The notes under the pieces are model-generated. The model was not told where the DNA came from and ran no database searches. It saw only the letters and a list, made by a program, of their open reading frames with translations. A stretch of 23,281 nt of DNA from contig QZKU01000094.1 in assembly GCA_003598085.1 (NCBI GenBank), positions 1 through 23,281 on the forward strand, given 5' to 3'. Origin of the DNA: Candidatus Abyssobacteria bacterium SURF_5 (GTDB taxonomy: Bacteria > Abyssobacteria > SURF-5). The position numbers and the translations under genes are program-made. Positions 15,977 to 23,281 of the stretch are shown piece after piece (within the stretch, counting starts at the first letter, position 1; every line of letters starts with the position of its first letter).

Positions 15977-16165
15977 GTGTAAAACTTTACTCTTAAAAAA
16001 AAGATTAGTTTGTCTTAATTTACCGGAATCAGTCTTAAAGGAGCGTGTTCTTCTCCCAAATGTTGCGAAAAAAGAAGCAAGAAAAGTGCCACTGGGACAA
16101 GCAATGTCTTGCATGCCGTGGCTCGTGTGCATTTCAAGACTTTTTCCATTTATTTCGCTGATAGT

Positions 16166-16176
16166 TGTGGTATTAT
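16166..16176 (+). promoter_or_regulatory. Extended -10 promoter element of the deacylase gene
   Basis: TGTGGTATTAT holds TGn directly before TATTAT. The -35 region is poor, as is common with extended -10 promoters. It lies 52 bases before the ATG at 16228, whose ribosome site is GGGAGG. Confidence 0.5.
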
Positions 16177-16227
16177 GAACAGAAACTAAATCGTTCGCAA
16201 GGGCTTTCGGGCTGAGGGAGGAAAAAA

Positions 16228-17880
16228 ATGAAATTTGATATATCGGTGCAAAATGGAACAATTTTGGACGGCACCGGTCATCAAGGTTTTCCAGCCGATT
16301 TGCTCATAAAAGATGCGCGTATTGCGGCTGTGGATCGAACGCAGTCCCCCCACGAGGCGCATCAAGTCATAAATGCTTCACAAAGGATTGTCTCACCCGG
16401 GTTTATCGATGTGCACACGCATGCGGATTTTATTTTCGCCTCACCGCGCCACCATCAGCTCCTCGAGCCGTTTGTTCGGCAGGGCGTTACCACCATGGTG
16501 ACAGGTAATTGCGGGGTTTCACCCGCTCCGATGAATAGCGACTGCATCGACCAATTCTCGGCTTACTGGGACTGCATTCTTCCGGGGGAGGGCCTCGGAT
16601 GGGGCTGGAGGACAATGTCCGAATTTCTGCATCATATTGAGACGTTGCGTCCGGTTCTGAACATGTCTCAACTGGTCGGGCACGGCACGGTACGCCTCGA
16701 CGTTCTGGGGTACAATCGGAGGTCTCCGACTGCCGGAGAACTGGAGACAATGCGGCGGCATGTGAGGCAGTCAATCGAGGAGGGAGCGGCCGGATTGTCG
16801 TTCGGTCTCGGATATGTGCCGGGAATTTGGGCAGATACCGCCGAACTTATCCACGTAGCGCGGGGCCTTCCGCCGAATGGACATATTACGGTTCACCTGC
16901 GCGGGCAGACCCGCTTTTTCGATAAAGCGGTCGAGGAAATGATATCAGTGGCGGAAGCTGCCGGCGCATCGCTTCAGCGTTCGCATTTTGTGCCTTTCAA
17001 AGAAACATACACCGAACAATTCTTTTCCGCATATCAGTTGACCGAATCGGCGCGTGCGCGGGGAATGAACATCGGCTACGATCTACTCCCTTACGCCGTC
17101 GCTTCCACCACGATTTTCATGCTGTACCCGCCGTGGATGCTCGAGGGCGGCCTGCCAGCCTTCTTCACTCGGCTTGGCCGGCGCGAGATTCGCGATCGGC
17201 TCATTGACGAGTTCAAACATCGCAAACCGGAATGGCCTCAATGGAAGAGCGGTACGTGGTGTGATTTCGAGTGGGACGAGGAGGCCGGCTGGGGAGATTA
17301 CCGTTTCTACGGATTCAGGAAAAAGGAGCATCTCGCTTATGAGGGGCTTAACCTTGAAGCGATAGCCGAGGATATGTCCAGGAACCCATTCGAGGCTCTG
17401 TTCGATCTGACGGTGGCCGAAAGCGGGAGACTCTATTACACTTCCGGCTCTCATGACGACGAAGGTTTCGATATGGCGATGGGCATGTTCCTGCAGCTTC
17501 CGCACATGTCGTTCATGACTGATGCCGTCGGCATCGGGCGCCAGGCGAAGCACCCATCTCATTATGGGACATTCCCTCGATTTCTGGCGAGACATGCGAG
17601 GGACTGGGCGACGTTTCCTCTGGCCGAGGCGATCCGGAAATGCACTTCGCTGCCGGCGCATCAACTTGGAATAAAGGACCGCGGCGTAATTCGGGAAGGA
17701 GCTTACGCCGATCTCGTGATTTTCGATCCGGATACCGTCGAAGACATGGCATCGTTTGCCGCTCCGTACCGGTATCCTCAAGGGATTGAGACCGTGCTCA
17801 TCAATGGAGCCCCTGTCTGGCACAATGGAGAATATCTCGGCGCGAACGAGCGGCCGGGAATGGTCCTGCGAAACCCGTAG
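16228..17880 (+). CDS. N-acyl-D-amino-acid deacylase (D-aminoacylase family amidohydrolase)
   Basis: The enzyme hydrolyses N-acyl-D-amino acids to the free D-amino acid and a carboxylate. The 550 residues are within the family range. Typical elements in order are the small beta domain start (FDISVQNGTILDGTG), HTHAD with His63 and His65, TGNCG with the bridging Cys95, HLRGQ with His223, RSH with His253, and TDAVG with Asp432. These are the zinc and catalytic ligands of the D-aminoacylase group. The C-terminus has DRGVIREGAYADLVIFDP, the standard amidohydrolase tail. There is no signal peptide, so it is cytoplasmic. The exact substrate cannot be read from sequence; related proteins include dihydroorotase-like amidases. 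It is followed after 75 bases by a CoA-binding ligase subunit that could activate the released acid. Confidence 0.9.
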   Translation: MKFDISVQNGTILDGTGHQGFPADLLIKDARIAAVDRTQSPHEAHQVINASQRIVSPGFIDVHTHADFIFASPRHHQLLEPFVRQGVTTMVTGNCGVSPAPMNSDCIDQFSAYWDCILPGEGLGWGWRTMSEFLHHIETLRPVLNMSQLVGHGTVRLDVLGYNRRSPTAGELETMRRHVRQSIEEGAAGLSFGLGYVPGIWADTAELIHVARGLPPNGHITVHLRGQTRFFDKAVEEMISVAEAAGASLQRSHFVPFKETYTEQFFSAYQLTESARARGMNIGYDLLPYAVASTTIFMLYPPWMLEGGLPAFFTRLGRREIRDRLIDEFKHRKPEWPQWKSGTWCDFEWDEEAGWGDYRFYGFRKKEHLAYEGLNLEAIAEDMSRNPFEALFDLTVAESGRLYYTSGSHDDEGFDMAMGMFLQLPHMSFMTDAVGIGRQAKHPSHYGTFPRFLARHARDWATFPLAEAIRKCTSLPAHQLGIKDRGVIREGAYADLVIFDPDTVEDMASFAAPYRYPQGIETVLINGAPVWHNGEYLGANERPGMVLRNP

Positions 17881-17884
17881 TCCT

Positions 17885-17895
17885 TGTGGTATACT
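17885..17895 (+). promoter_or_regulatory. Possible extended -10 promoter before the CoA-ligase subunit
   Basis: TGTGGTATACT lies 4 bases after the deacylase stop, with TGn before TATACT and no clear -35. It could give the downstream gene its own transcript in addition to read-through. Confidence 0.4.
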
Positions 17896-17955
17896 TGTGC
17901 GCGGTCATTTTGCTTTTTTTTCGAGCCCCAGCTTAAAAGGAGAGACAGAGCGCCA

Positions 17956-19392
17956 ATGATTCTTGAGGAGTTCCAGCCTATTTTCCACCCCCGTTCAATC
18001 GCAGTTATCGGCGCCTCAAACGATCCCACGAAATATGGCGGCCGGTACTTTTATGCGATGAGAGAGCGCAGTTATCAGGGTAAGCTGTATGCGGTCAATC
18101 CGAATGCAGCCGATATCGATGGCGAGAAGGTGTATGCGCGGGTGCAGGACGTTCCGGATGATATCGACTTTGCGATTGTCGCCGTCGCCGCGCCGCTGGT
18201 GGTGAAAGCCGTTGCCGACTGCGCCGAAAAACACGTGCGCGCGGTCCAGATTCTGACCGCCGGTTTCAGCGAAACCGGATCGGCTGAGGGAACCGAATGG
18301 GAGCGGCAGATGGCGCGCATCGCGCGCCAGAACGGCATGCGGATCATTGGGCCGAACTGTTTCGGCGTGTACAGTCCGGAAAGCGCACTCACACTTTTGC
18401 CGGGGCCGGACTTTCCGTCAGAGATCGGTCCGATCGGCGTTATCTCGCAGAGCGGCGGGTTCACTTCTTTTCTCATCCGAAAGGCAATGGGCCTGGGAAT
18501 TCGGTTCAGCAAAGTGATCAGTTATGGAAACGCGTGCGACCTGAACGAGGTGGATTTCCTTTCGTATCTCGAGGCCGACGACCGGACGAAGGCGGTGGTG
18601 GCCTATGTCGAGGGGGTGCGCGACGGCAAGCGGTTTCTCGATGCAGTCAAGAGGACCAGCCTCAAGAAGCCCGTCTGCATCTGGAAGGGCGGGCTGAGCG
18701 GGCTCGGCAGCCGAGCGGTCGCCAGCCACACGGCCTCGCTCGGCGGCAGCAAACAGATTTGGGACGGCTTCTTCAGACAGACCGGAGCAATTCCCGCCGT
18801 GGGCGTGGAGGAAGTACTCGATCTGATCGTCGGATTTACTCATATCCCGAATTTCTGTTCGAAAAGACTTTCGGTAGTCGGCGGCGGCGGCGCCATAACG
18901 GTGGCGGCCGCCGACGCGCTTGACCCGTATGGCATCTCGATGCTCGAGTTCCCGCCGGAGACGCAGCAAAGCATCCGCCGGTATCTCGCGCCAAGCGGCA
19001 ACAGCGTCAGAAATCCGGTGGACGTGGGCACGCCCGTCTTCCTGCCGTTCACGCTCAAGCCGATCCTCGAGATCATTGCGCGAAGCGAACTGGTCGACGC
19101 CGTCATCGTCGAACATTGGGTGACCAATTTCATGCCCTCCTTCGTGCAGGACCTGGCCGACGTGATCCCCTCAGTCCGCGACGCGAGCGGCAAACCGTTC
19201 GTCGTGAGTTTACCCGGCCCGTGCAGCTCGAGCGATACGATCGATATCGAGGAGACCCGCTGGAAATACCGGGAATGGTACCTGTCGCAGGGCGTCCCGG
19301 TCTTCGAAACGATCCAGCGCTCAGCAAAGGCTCTCGGAAAGATCCTGCAGTACAATGAATTCGTTCAAAGGCGGAAGGACCAACAAGCTTAG
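17956..19392 (+). CDS. Acyl-CoA synthetase (ADP-forming), alpha-type subunit, no ATP-grasp domain
   Basis: The protein has 478 residues. The start at 17956 has AAAAGGAGAG before it; a frame opening at 17884 would begin inside the spacer. Domain 1 is a CoA-binding Rossmann fold (SIAVIGASNDPTKYGG, then YAVNP). Domains 2 and 3 are succinyl-CoA ligase-like (IGPNCFGVYSP, GVISQSGG, and RAVASHTASLGG with His258). This His corresponds to the phosphorylated His of the alpha subunit in ADP-forming acetyl-CoA synthetases. The chain ends after the third domain, so the ATP-grasp beta domain of single-chain members (about 700 residues) is absent and no beta gene follows. The family reaction is acyl-CoA + ADP + Pi to acid + CoA + ATP, in either direction. 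A link to the deacylase is inferred from neighbourhood. Confidence 0.88.
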   Translation: MILEEFQPIFHPRSIAVIGASNDPTKYGGRYFYAMRERSYQGKLYAVNPNAADIDGEKVYARVQDVPDDIDFAIVAVAAPLVVKAVADCAEKHVRAVQILTAGFSETGSAEGTEWERQMARIARQNGMRIIGPNCFGVYSPESALTLLPGPDFPSEIGPIGVISQSGGFTSFLIRKAMGLGIRFSKVISYGNACDLNEVDFLSYLEADDRTKAVVAYVEGVRDGKRFLDAVKRTSLKKPVCIWKGGLSGLGSRAVASHTASLGGSKQIWDGFFRQTGAIPAVGVEEVLDLIVGFTHIPNFCSKRLSVVGGGGAITVAAADALDPYGISMLEFPPETQQSIRRYLAPSGNSVRNPVDVGTPVFLPFTLKPILEIIARSELVDAVIVEHWVTNFMPSFVQDLADVIPSVRDASGKPFVVSLPGPCSSSDTIDIEETRWKYREWYLSQGVPVFETIQRSAKALGKILQYNEFVQRRKDQQA

Positions 19393-19900
19393 GCGGCCAA
19401 GACGGCGGGAATCGGACGGGCCCTCCCACCGCTCGCATTCAGCGCGTCGATAGGTAAAGCAGCGACTCCGACTCATTTGGTGTTCGCGTACTGCTTCCCT
19501 CAGAAACAGTTCAAGCAGCATTTGCCGCATCTCCCCCGAACAGCCTCGTTCCAATTTAGTTTTCACGGATTCATCCTTTGTTGCTCGTGCTTTAGCCAAA
19601 ATCGATCTGGCCTAATCCTTTCAATTTTGCGGGGTGCGCGGCATAATGCTTGCACACGCGAACGCCGATTCGGATGGAAGTACTTATGGAAATTGTACTT
19701 ATGATCAGGATTGTGGAGGCGCTCCCATCTCCTGTTGAAAAAGAGAAAACAGACTCTGCGGAGAGCGACTCAGGAGTCCCTTTGTCAGTCATTGCGTGCC
19801 GGCGGAATCAATAAAAAAAGTTAGTTAATACTTGACAAGATATTATGCTATAGGATATAATCTTCGATAGCAAGGTCTACCGCTAGGGAGAGGAGGAGCC
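19393..19900. other. 508-base gap with no confident gene
   Basis: A minus-strand frame with a TTG start (19599-19321) overlaps the end of the ligase gene and looks spurious. A plus-strand ATG at 19646 opens only 30 codons, ending DSDGSTYGNCTYDQDCGGAPISC; it is Cys-containing but unsupported by a ribosome site. GTACTTATG occurs twice near 19680-19700. A GACTC/GAGTC mini-hairpin is at 19767-19778. The end holds the strong promoter of the Arg-rich gene. Confidence 0.5.
19832..19861 (+). promoter_or_regulatory. Sigma-70 promoter with both perfect hexamers
   Basis: TTGACA (19832-19837) and TATAAT (19856-19861) are both consensus, with an 18-base spacer. The start would be near 19868, 33 bases before the ATG of the Arg-rich gene. 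Confidence 0.8.
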
Positions 19901-20074
19901 ATGCAGGAGAGAAGGATAAGCGAACGGAGAAAAAAAGAACGCAGAACCGACATCCGAGCCGCTCGCAATCATGCGGGGATGCAGAGGCGAGTAGATGAAC
20001 GCAGACGCCGCGAGAGAAGGCAGGTTCGCGCAACTCGCAAACCGGTTACCCGTGAGAGAGCATCCAAGAATTGA
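19901..20074 (+). CDS. Arginine-rich microprotein with ERRxx pentad repeats (57 residues)
   Basis: This small gene has unusually strong expression signals: a perfect-hexamer promoter and GAGAGGAGGAG just before the ATG. The protein has 20 Arg and 4 Lys in 57 residues. It is built on a five-residue repeat: ERRIS, ERRKK and ERRTD at 3-17, two degenerate units, then QRRVD, ERRRR and ERRQV at 28-42, all in phase. Alternating Glu and Arg should give a highly charged single helix or disordered chain. It has no Cys, no hydrophobic core and no signal peptide, so a soluble nucleic-acid-binding, ribosome-binding or scaffold role is possible. Similar ERR/DRR runs occur as N-terminal tails of some deltaproteobacterial proteins, but here the tail is the whole protein. 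Function unknown. Confidence 0.75.
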   Translation: MQERRISERRKKERRTDIRAARNHAGMQRRVDERRRRERRQVRATRKPVTRERASKN

Positions 20075-20450
20075 GCGTCAGTTATGTGCTTGGCGGCATG
20101 CTGGCGGTGAGCAGCGCAGCATGCGCGCACCTGGCGTTCTGTTGTGACCATTCTGTGTTCGAGCCTGCTTTCTTTCCGGCTCCTTCGCGTAGCGAATCAA
20201 ACTCAGCCGCTCATCTTTCCGGTGTGTGAAAAAGTGTATTGCGACCGCATGTTCGCAGTCGAAACCGTTCCCGCGCCGTCATCCGTGCCGGAATCGATTT
20301 CCCGGGAGCGCGGTTCGTGATTTCGTCCCGCCGGCACAAAACCTACGTTTGACGGGGATTCCTCCTGAACGTGCTCTGATCTCATTCCTGTGCATTATCT
20401 GCAACCGGTTTTGCTCACTGTTGCAGTTACTTCTCTACCTTCTTTCCTCA
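20075..20450. other. 376-base gap between the Arg-rich gene and the stomatin gene
   Basis: GCATGCTG (20096-20103) and CAGCATGC (20117-20124) form a perfect 8-bp stem, 22 bases after the Arg-rich gene. There is no T-run after it, so terminator function is doubtful. A GTG-started frame of about 58 codons (ending SISRERGS) lacks a ribosome site. Nothing else was found. Confidence 0.4.
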
Positions 20451-21185
20451 CTACTTCAGGAACGGGCGGAAGAGATCGAGCGGTATGGGAAGCACGATAG
20501 TCGAATTTTTTTCCGTCGAGACTTCGACGAGAGTCTGCAGGAAACGCATCTGAAGAGCCATCGGGTGAGCTTCCATCATTACGGCGGCATCGACGAGGCG
20601 CTGGGCGGCCTGGAATTCACCCTCGGCATTGATCACCTTGGCTCGGCGTTCGCGCTCGGCGACAGCCTGTCGAGCCATGGCTCTTTGCATTTCCTGCGGC
20701 AGGTCCACATGCTTGATTTCCACGTTCGAGACCTTTATCCCCCACGGGTCGGTTTGCCGATCGAGAATATTCTGCAGTTCATGGTTGATCTTGTCTCGTT
20801 GCGCCAGGAGTTCGTCCAGTTCCGCCTGCCCCAGGATACTCCGCAACGTGGTCTGGGCCATCTGCGAGGTCGCAAACAGATAGTTTTCGACCTCGACGAC
20901 GGAACGGATGGGTTCCATGACACGAAAGTAGGCAACTGCATTCACTTTCACTGAGACGTTATCGCGCGTGATGACATCCTGCGGAGGCACGTCAAGCGCG
21001 ACGAGCCGCAGGCTGACGCGCTGCATGTTGTCTATCGGCCAGAAGACCATGATGATGCCCGGCCCTTTCGGCTCCGGCAGCACGCGTCCGAGCCTGAAAA
21101 TCACGCCGCGTTCATACTCATTCAGAATGCGAATGCAACTGAGCACGTACAGGACCGGAAGCAGCACGATTATAAGTATCGTCAT
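20451..21185 (-). CDS. Stomatin/slipin-type SPFH (band 7) membrane protein
   Basis: This SPFH scaffold protein forms oligomeric rings on the inner membrane and works with the NfeD protein encoded just upstream. From the ATG at 21185 it has 244 residues. Residues 1-18 are one hydrophobic anchor, followed by [14 protein letters not shown], the hallmark start of slipins. The SPFH domain covers about 22-180 ([39 protein letters not shown]). A helical coiled-coil with [17 protein letters not shown] follows. The short tail ends in [19 protein letters not shown] before 21185 supports this start rather than the in-frame ATG at 21233, which overlaps the nfeD end. The pair is separated by 37 bases. Confidence 0.93.
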   Translation of the reverse strand: MTILIIVLLPVLYVLSCIRILNEYERGVIFRLGRVLPEPKGPGIIMVFWPIDNMQRVSLRLVALDVPPQDVITRDNVSVKVNAVAYFRVMEPIRSVVEVENYLFATSQMAQTTLRSILGQAELDELLAQRDKINHELQNILDRQTDPWGIKVSNVEIKHVDLPQEMQRAMARQAVAERERRAKVINAEGEFQAAQRLVDAAVMMEAHPMALQMRFLQTLVEVSTEKNSTIVLPIPLDLFRPFLK

Positions 21186-21222
21186 CTTTTGGATCTCCTT
21201 TTTGTCAGATGCCTGCCGCACA

Positions 21223-22662
21223 TTACTGGTCAATACTCTCGACTGTCGCCGTCATGCCATCGAGTTCGACAACTCTCACTTTATTGCCCTTGCTAATGGG
21301 CCGGCTGCTGCGCGCGTTCCAGATCTCGCCGTGTACGAATATTTTTCCTGCAGTCGCGATATCTGTTTCCGCGATTCCGACTTCGCCGATCAATCCCTCT
21401 CGCCCGACCACACTTTTCCTTGCGTGGACCCGGATCACGAGCGTGACGAGGAAAATGAAGATTGCGGCGGTCGTCAGCACCATCGGGAGAATGACCGCCA
21501 GCGATATCCGCAGGAATTCATACGAGGAATCGATGAGCATCAGCGAGCCCAGCGTCATGCAGATCAGCCCGCCAATGGTCAAGAGGCCGTAGCTGGTTAC
21601 TTTGACTTCTGCTATAAACAGGACCATCGCCAGCAGAATGAGCAGGAAACCCGCGTAATTGATCGGCAGCGCCTGGAACGAGTAGAAGGCGAGAATGAGG
21701 CAAATGGCGCCTGCGATGCCGGGGAACCCGACGCCGGGATGCGTAACTTCGAAGAGCAAACCGAAAAAGCCAAGCATCATCAGGATGTAGGCCACGTTCG
21801 GATTCGATATCGCATTGAGGACTCTCTGACGCGTGGTCATATTGACATAGCGGATTTCCGCCTCTTTTGTCTGAAGGACTCTCGCGCCCGCGGCAGTGGT
21901 CACCTCGACTCCGTCGATCTCCGAAAGCAGAGTCTCGATGTCTTTGCTAATGTAATCGATTACGTTCTCGGCGAGGGCTTCCGTCTCAGTCACCGAAACG
22001 CTCTGCGTGACCGCCTTCACCGCCCACTCCTCGTTACGGTCTCGCGTGCGGGCAATGGCGCGCATCCAGGCAACGGTATCGCGGAGCACCTTATCGCCCA
22101 TGACCGTGCCGGTGGGCTCCACCTCGTCCGCCTCTTCCCTTTGCGGTTGATCGCCGGCCTGCTGATCGTCGGGTTTCTCTTCCGAGGGGCCTTCCTGGCG
22201 TTTCTCCAGTTCTTTGAGCTTTTGCTGGAGTTCCTCGAGCGCTTTGCGCCACGACTCGCCGTCCTCTCCCCCGCCGATTTCCACGGGATGCGCCGCCCCG
22301 ATATTGGTTGAAGGCGCCATCGCCGCGATATTAGCTGCCAGAGTTATAAAGACGCCTGCAGAGCCGGCGCGTGCCCCGCTGGGCGCAACGTAAACGACGA
22401 CCGGCACCTCCGCATTCAGTTCCGCCTTAACGATCCTGCGGGTAGACGCCACCAGGCCCCCTGGAGTATCGAGTTGAATGACGAGACATTCTGCTCCCTC
22501 CTCCTCGGCCCGAGCGATCGCCCGCGAAATATATTCGGCCACAACCGGGCTGATAATATCCTCATCTATGGTAATAACAAGAACCGTGTTGTCCCCGGCA
22601 GCAGCGGAAGGCATAACCAGGGAAAGCGCTGAAAGGAGCAGAAGGAAAAGAGCTTGTCGCAT
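21223..22662 (-). CDS. NfeD family membrane-bound serine protease (long form)
   Basis: The 479-residue protein is a ClpP-like membrane protease, known in archaea to cleave stomatin. It has a signal peptide (about 1-22) and a ClpP-type domain (25-250) containing LDTPGG and [12 protein letters not shown] with candidate nucleophile Ser101. Lys191 ([11 protein letters not shown]) is a candidate base. Four or five membrane helices span about 280-410. The C-terminal NfeD OB-fold domain (about 420-479) has [13 protein letters not shown] and [14 protein letters not shown]. Residues about 131-187 form a charged, coiled-coil-like insertion ([11 protein letters not shown]..., then many Glu, Asp and Gln) between the Ser and Lys regions, larger than is usual. 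The gene pairs with the slipin gene downstream. Its promoter faces that of the secreted Cys protein gene. Confidence 0.93.
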   Translation of the reverse strand: MRQALFLLLLSALSLVMPSAAAGDNTVLVITIDEDIISPVVAEYISRAIARAEEEGAECLVIQLDTPGGLVASTRRIVKAELNAEVPVVVYVAPSGARAGSAGVFITLAANIAAMAPSTNIGAAHPVEIGGGEDGESWRKALEELQQKLKELEKRQEGPSEEKPDDQQAGDQPQREEADEVEPTGTVMGDKVLRDTVAWMRAIARTRDRNEEWAVKAVTQSVSVTETEALAENVIDYISKDIETLLSEIDGVEVTTAAGARVLQTKEAEIRYVNMTTRQRVLNAISNPNVAYILMMLGFFGLLFEVTHPGVGFPGIAGAICLILAFYSFQALPINYAGFLLILLAMVLFIAEVKVTSYGLLTIGGLICMTLGSLMLIDSSYEFLRISLAVILPMVLTTAAIFIFLVTLVIRVHARKSVVGREGLIGEVGIAETDIATAGKIFVHGEIWNARSSRPISKGNKVRVVELDGMTATVESIDQ

Positions 22663-22692
22663 GTTTTCTCACTTTGCCTTTACATCCAACTC

Positions 22693-22722
22693 ATTATATT
22701 CCATTTTTCGGTCATAAGTCCA
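22693..22722 (-). promoter_or_regulatory. Promoter of the nfeD-slipin operon
   Basis: On the minus strand TGGACT (22722-22717) and TATAAT (22698-22693) are 18 bases apart, 30 bases before the nfeD ATG. The -10 is perfect and the -35 matches 4 of 6. Confidence 0.55.
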
Positions 22723-22753
22723 GAATGGATAAATCGCATGGATTTCTCTTCCA

Positions 22754-22782
22754 TTGACGTTCAGGCAATCCACGGGTATAAT
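22754..22782 (+). promoter_or_regulatory. Sigma-70 promoter of the secreted Cys protein gene
   Basis: TTGACG (22754-22759), 17 bases, TATAAT (22777-22782). It starts about 27 bases before the ATG at 22816 and is divergent from the nfeD promoter. Confidence 0.75.
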
Positions 22783-22815
22783 TTCAGCAAAATGAAATTG
22801 CACGGGAGGCGCTAC

Positions 22816-23118
22816 ATGAAAAGATTCGGCATCGTGATTGTCTTCGCAATTGTTTTGAGCTCCCTGCTTTTCCCGGAGCAGCAAGCTCCGGCATCCGATG
22901 AGGGCGATGTCGTCCTCCACGAACAGACATCGGCATTTGAACCGGCGGAATCTGCGTCCGCACTCGGAGAACCGGCGATCTCGCCAAACGATACCTGCAG
23001 CGGGAAATGCGGAGGCGCCATTAATCGTTTCTTTGCCTTCGGCTGCAGGCTGAACTATCGGATCCTTGATTGGACGCTCAGCGACAAATGCGAGACGGAA
23101 ATTCCAGGAACGCGATGA
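22816..23118 (+). CDS. Small secreted protein with four cysteines
   Basis: The 100-residue protein has a signal peptide (MKRFGIVIVFAIVLSSLLF, cleavage perhaps near residue 26 after APA). An acidic, probably disordered stretch follows to residue 58. The C-terminal domain has Cys61, Cys65 (CSGKC), Cys77 and Cys92, which could form two disulfides or bind a metal. The start at 22816 is supported by GGGAGG at 22804-22809 and the nearby promoter; a frame from 22654 would begin before the promoter. No family is recognised. The window also encodes a DsbA-like oxidoreductase that could act on such a protein, but they are not linked in one operon. Confidence 0.75.
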   Translation: MKRFGIVIVFAIVLSSLLFPEQQAPASDEGDVVLHEQTSAFEPAESASALGEPAISPNDTCSGKCGGAINRFFAFGCRLNYRILDWTLSDKCETEIPGTR

Positions 23119-23264
23119 ACGATTTTCCCCCGGTATTTGATCCTCCGCCACACGAATGTCTTGCGGAAGGACCTTGTTTTCTGGCCAGGGCTTACGCATC
23201 TAAATTCCGAGTAATTTCTGTAGGAAAGTTTGATCGAGGGCGGCTTTTGTTCTTTTTCTTCTGA
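23115..23264 (+). CDS. Doubtful small ORF overlapping the secreted Cys protein gene
   Basis: It is joined to the preceding gene by an ATGA overlap, which suggests translational coupling. The 49 residues begin MNDFPPVFDPPPHECLAEGPC and end in FFFF because of a T-rich stretch. It has two Cys and several Pro. There is no good Shine-Dalgarno beyond AGGAA in the upstream gene, and the sequence could be chance. No hairpin terminator was found before the window ends. Confidence 0.35.
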   Translation: MNDFPPVFDPPPHECLAEGPCFLARAYASKFRVISVGKFDRGRLLFFFF

Positions 23265-23281
23265 GTGATAGCTTTGGTGTT

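Larger units (their letters stand above)
15532..16227. other. 696-base AT-richer region: long leader of the fusion gene and promoter of the deacylase
   Basis: No confident gene is present. A long plus-strand frame to 16178 runs over from the antisense of the fusion gene and has low-complexity Leu runs. On the minus strand a 63-codon frame with a TTG start (15922-15731) contains VAAPIVVGEREFGLL, which recalls GAF domains, but it is short and has no ribosome site. The region holds a perfect minus-strand promoter (15948-15976), crossing inverted repeats (15753-15802) and an extended -10 for the plus-strand deacylase (16166-16176). Confidence 0.5.

Noticed and set aside
15390-16178. 262-codon plus-strand frame
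   Set aside because: Its first part is antisense to the fusion gene, and the rest is low-complexity Leu/Lys sequence with no ribosome site or family features.
19321-19599. 92-codon minus-strand frame with TTG start
   Set aside because: It overlaps the conserved end of the ligase gene in antisense, uses a rare start and has no ribosome site.
19646-19738. 30-codon Cys-containing frame
   Set aside because: No ribosome site or promoter of its own; too short to judge.
20143-20319. GTG-started frame of about 58 codons
   Set aside because: No Shine-Dalgarno and no recognisable features.
20226-22311. Long plus-strand frames opposite the slipin and NfeD genes
   Set aside because: They are antisense shadows of two well-recognised genes.

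Overview
The window looks like chromosomal DNA from an uncultured Gram-negative bacterium with moderately high GC content. The gene set is deltaproteobacterial in flavour: an NtrC-type two-component pair, PilZ proteins, minor type IV pilins, FHA proteins and an NfeD/stomatin pair. No rRNA, tRNA or other taxonomic marker is present, so the lineage cannot be fixed from sequence alone. There is no CRISPR array, insertion sequence or phage module. Genes are dense, and several small genes below 60 codons sit between the large ones.

Left part (1-9130), regulation and surface appendage. A membrane-bound histidine kinase and a sigma-54 activator overlap by 4 bases. They converge on two tandem PilZ genes on the minus strand. 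A divergent small zinc-ribbon protein and a tiny basic membrane protein follow. A four-gene operon then encodes a PilX-like DUF4900-type protein, an unrecognised single-pass membrane protein, and PilV-like and PilW-like prepilins. A GG-N10-GC sigma-54 promoter lies just upstream of the first gene, so the activator at 2430-3833 is a plausible controller of it. PilR/PilS control of pilins is the known parallel.

Middle part (9127-15531). A double-FHA protein and a secreted DsbA-like protein with an extra N-terminal domain are on the plus strand, closed by a terminator. On the minus strand are clpB and a three-part fusion: nucleotidyltransferase-like, left-handed beta-helix, phosphoglycosyl transferase. 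The nucleotidyltransferase part has lost its key acidic residues. The fusion gene has a perfect -35/-10 promoter about 420 bases upstream, giving a long leader that contains crossing inverted repeats. A 13-bp hairpin terminator and an 11-bp-arm palindrome separate it from clpB.

Right part (16228-23281). An N-acyl-D-amino-acid deacylase is followed by a stand-alone alpha-type subunit of an ADP-forming acyl-CoA synthetase. Next is a 57-residue arginine-rich microprotein built on an ERRxx five-residue repeat, driven by a perfect-hexamer promoter. A minus-strand nfeD-stomatin pair follows. Divergent to it is a small secreted four-cysteine protein, followed by a doubtful small ORF.

The most unusual items are the pseudo-nucleotidyltransferase/phosphoglycosyl transferase with its structured leader, the pentad-repeat microprotein, and the sigma-54-linked minor pilin operon with an unknown member.
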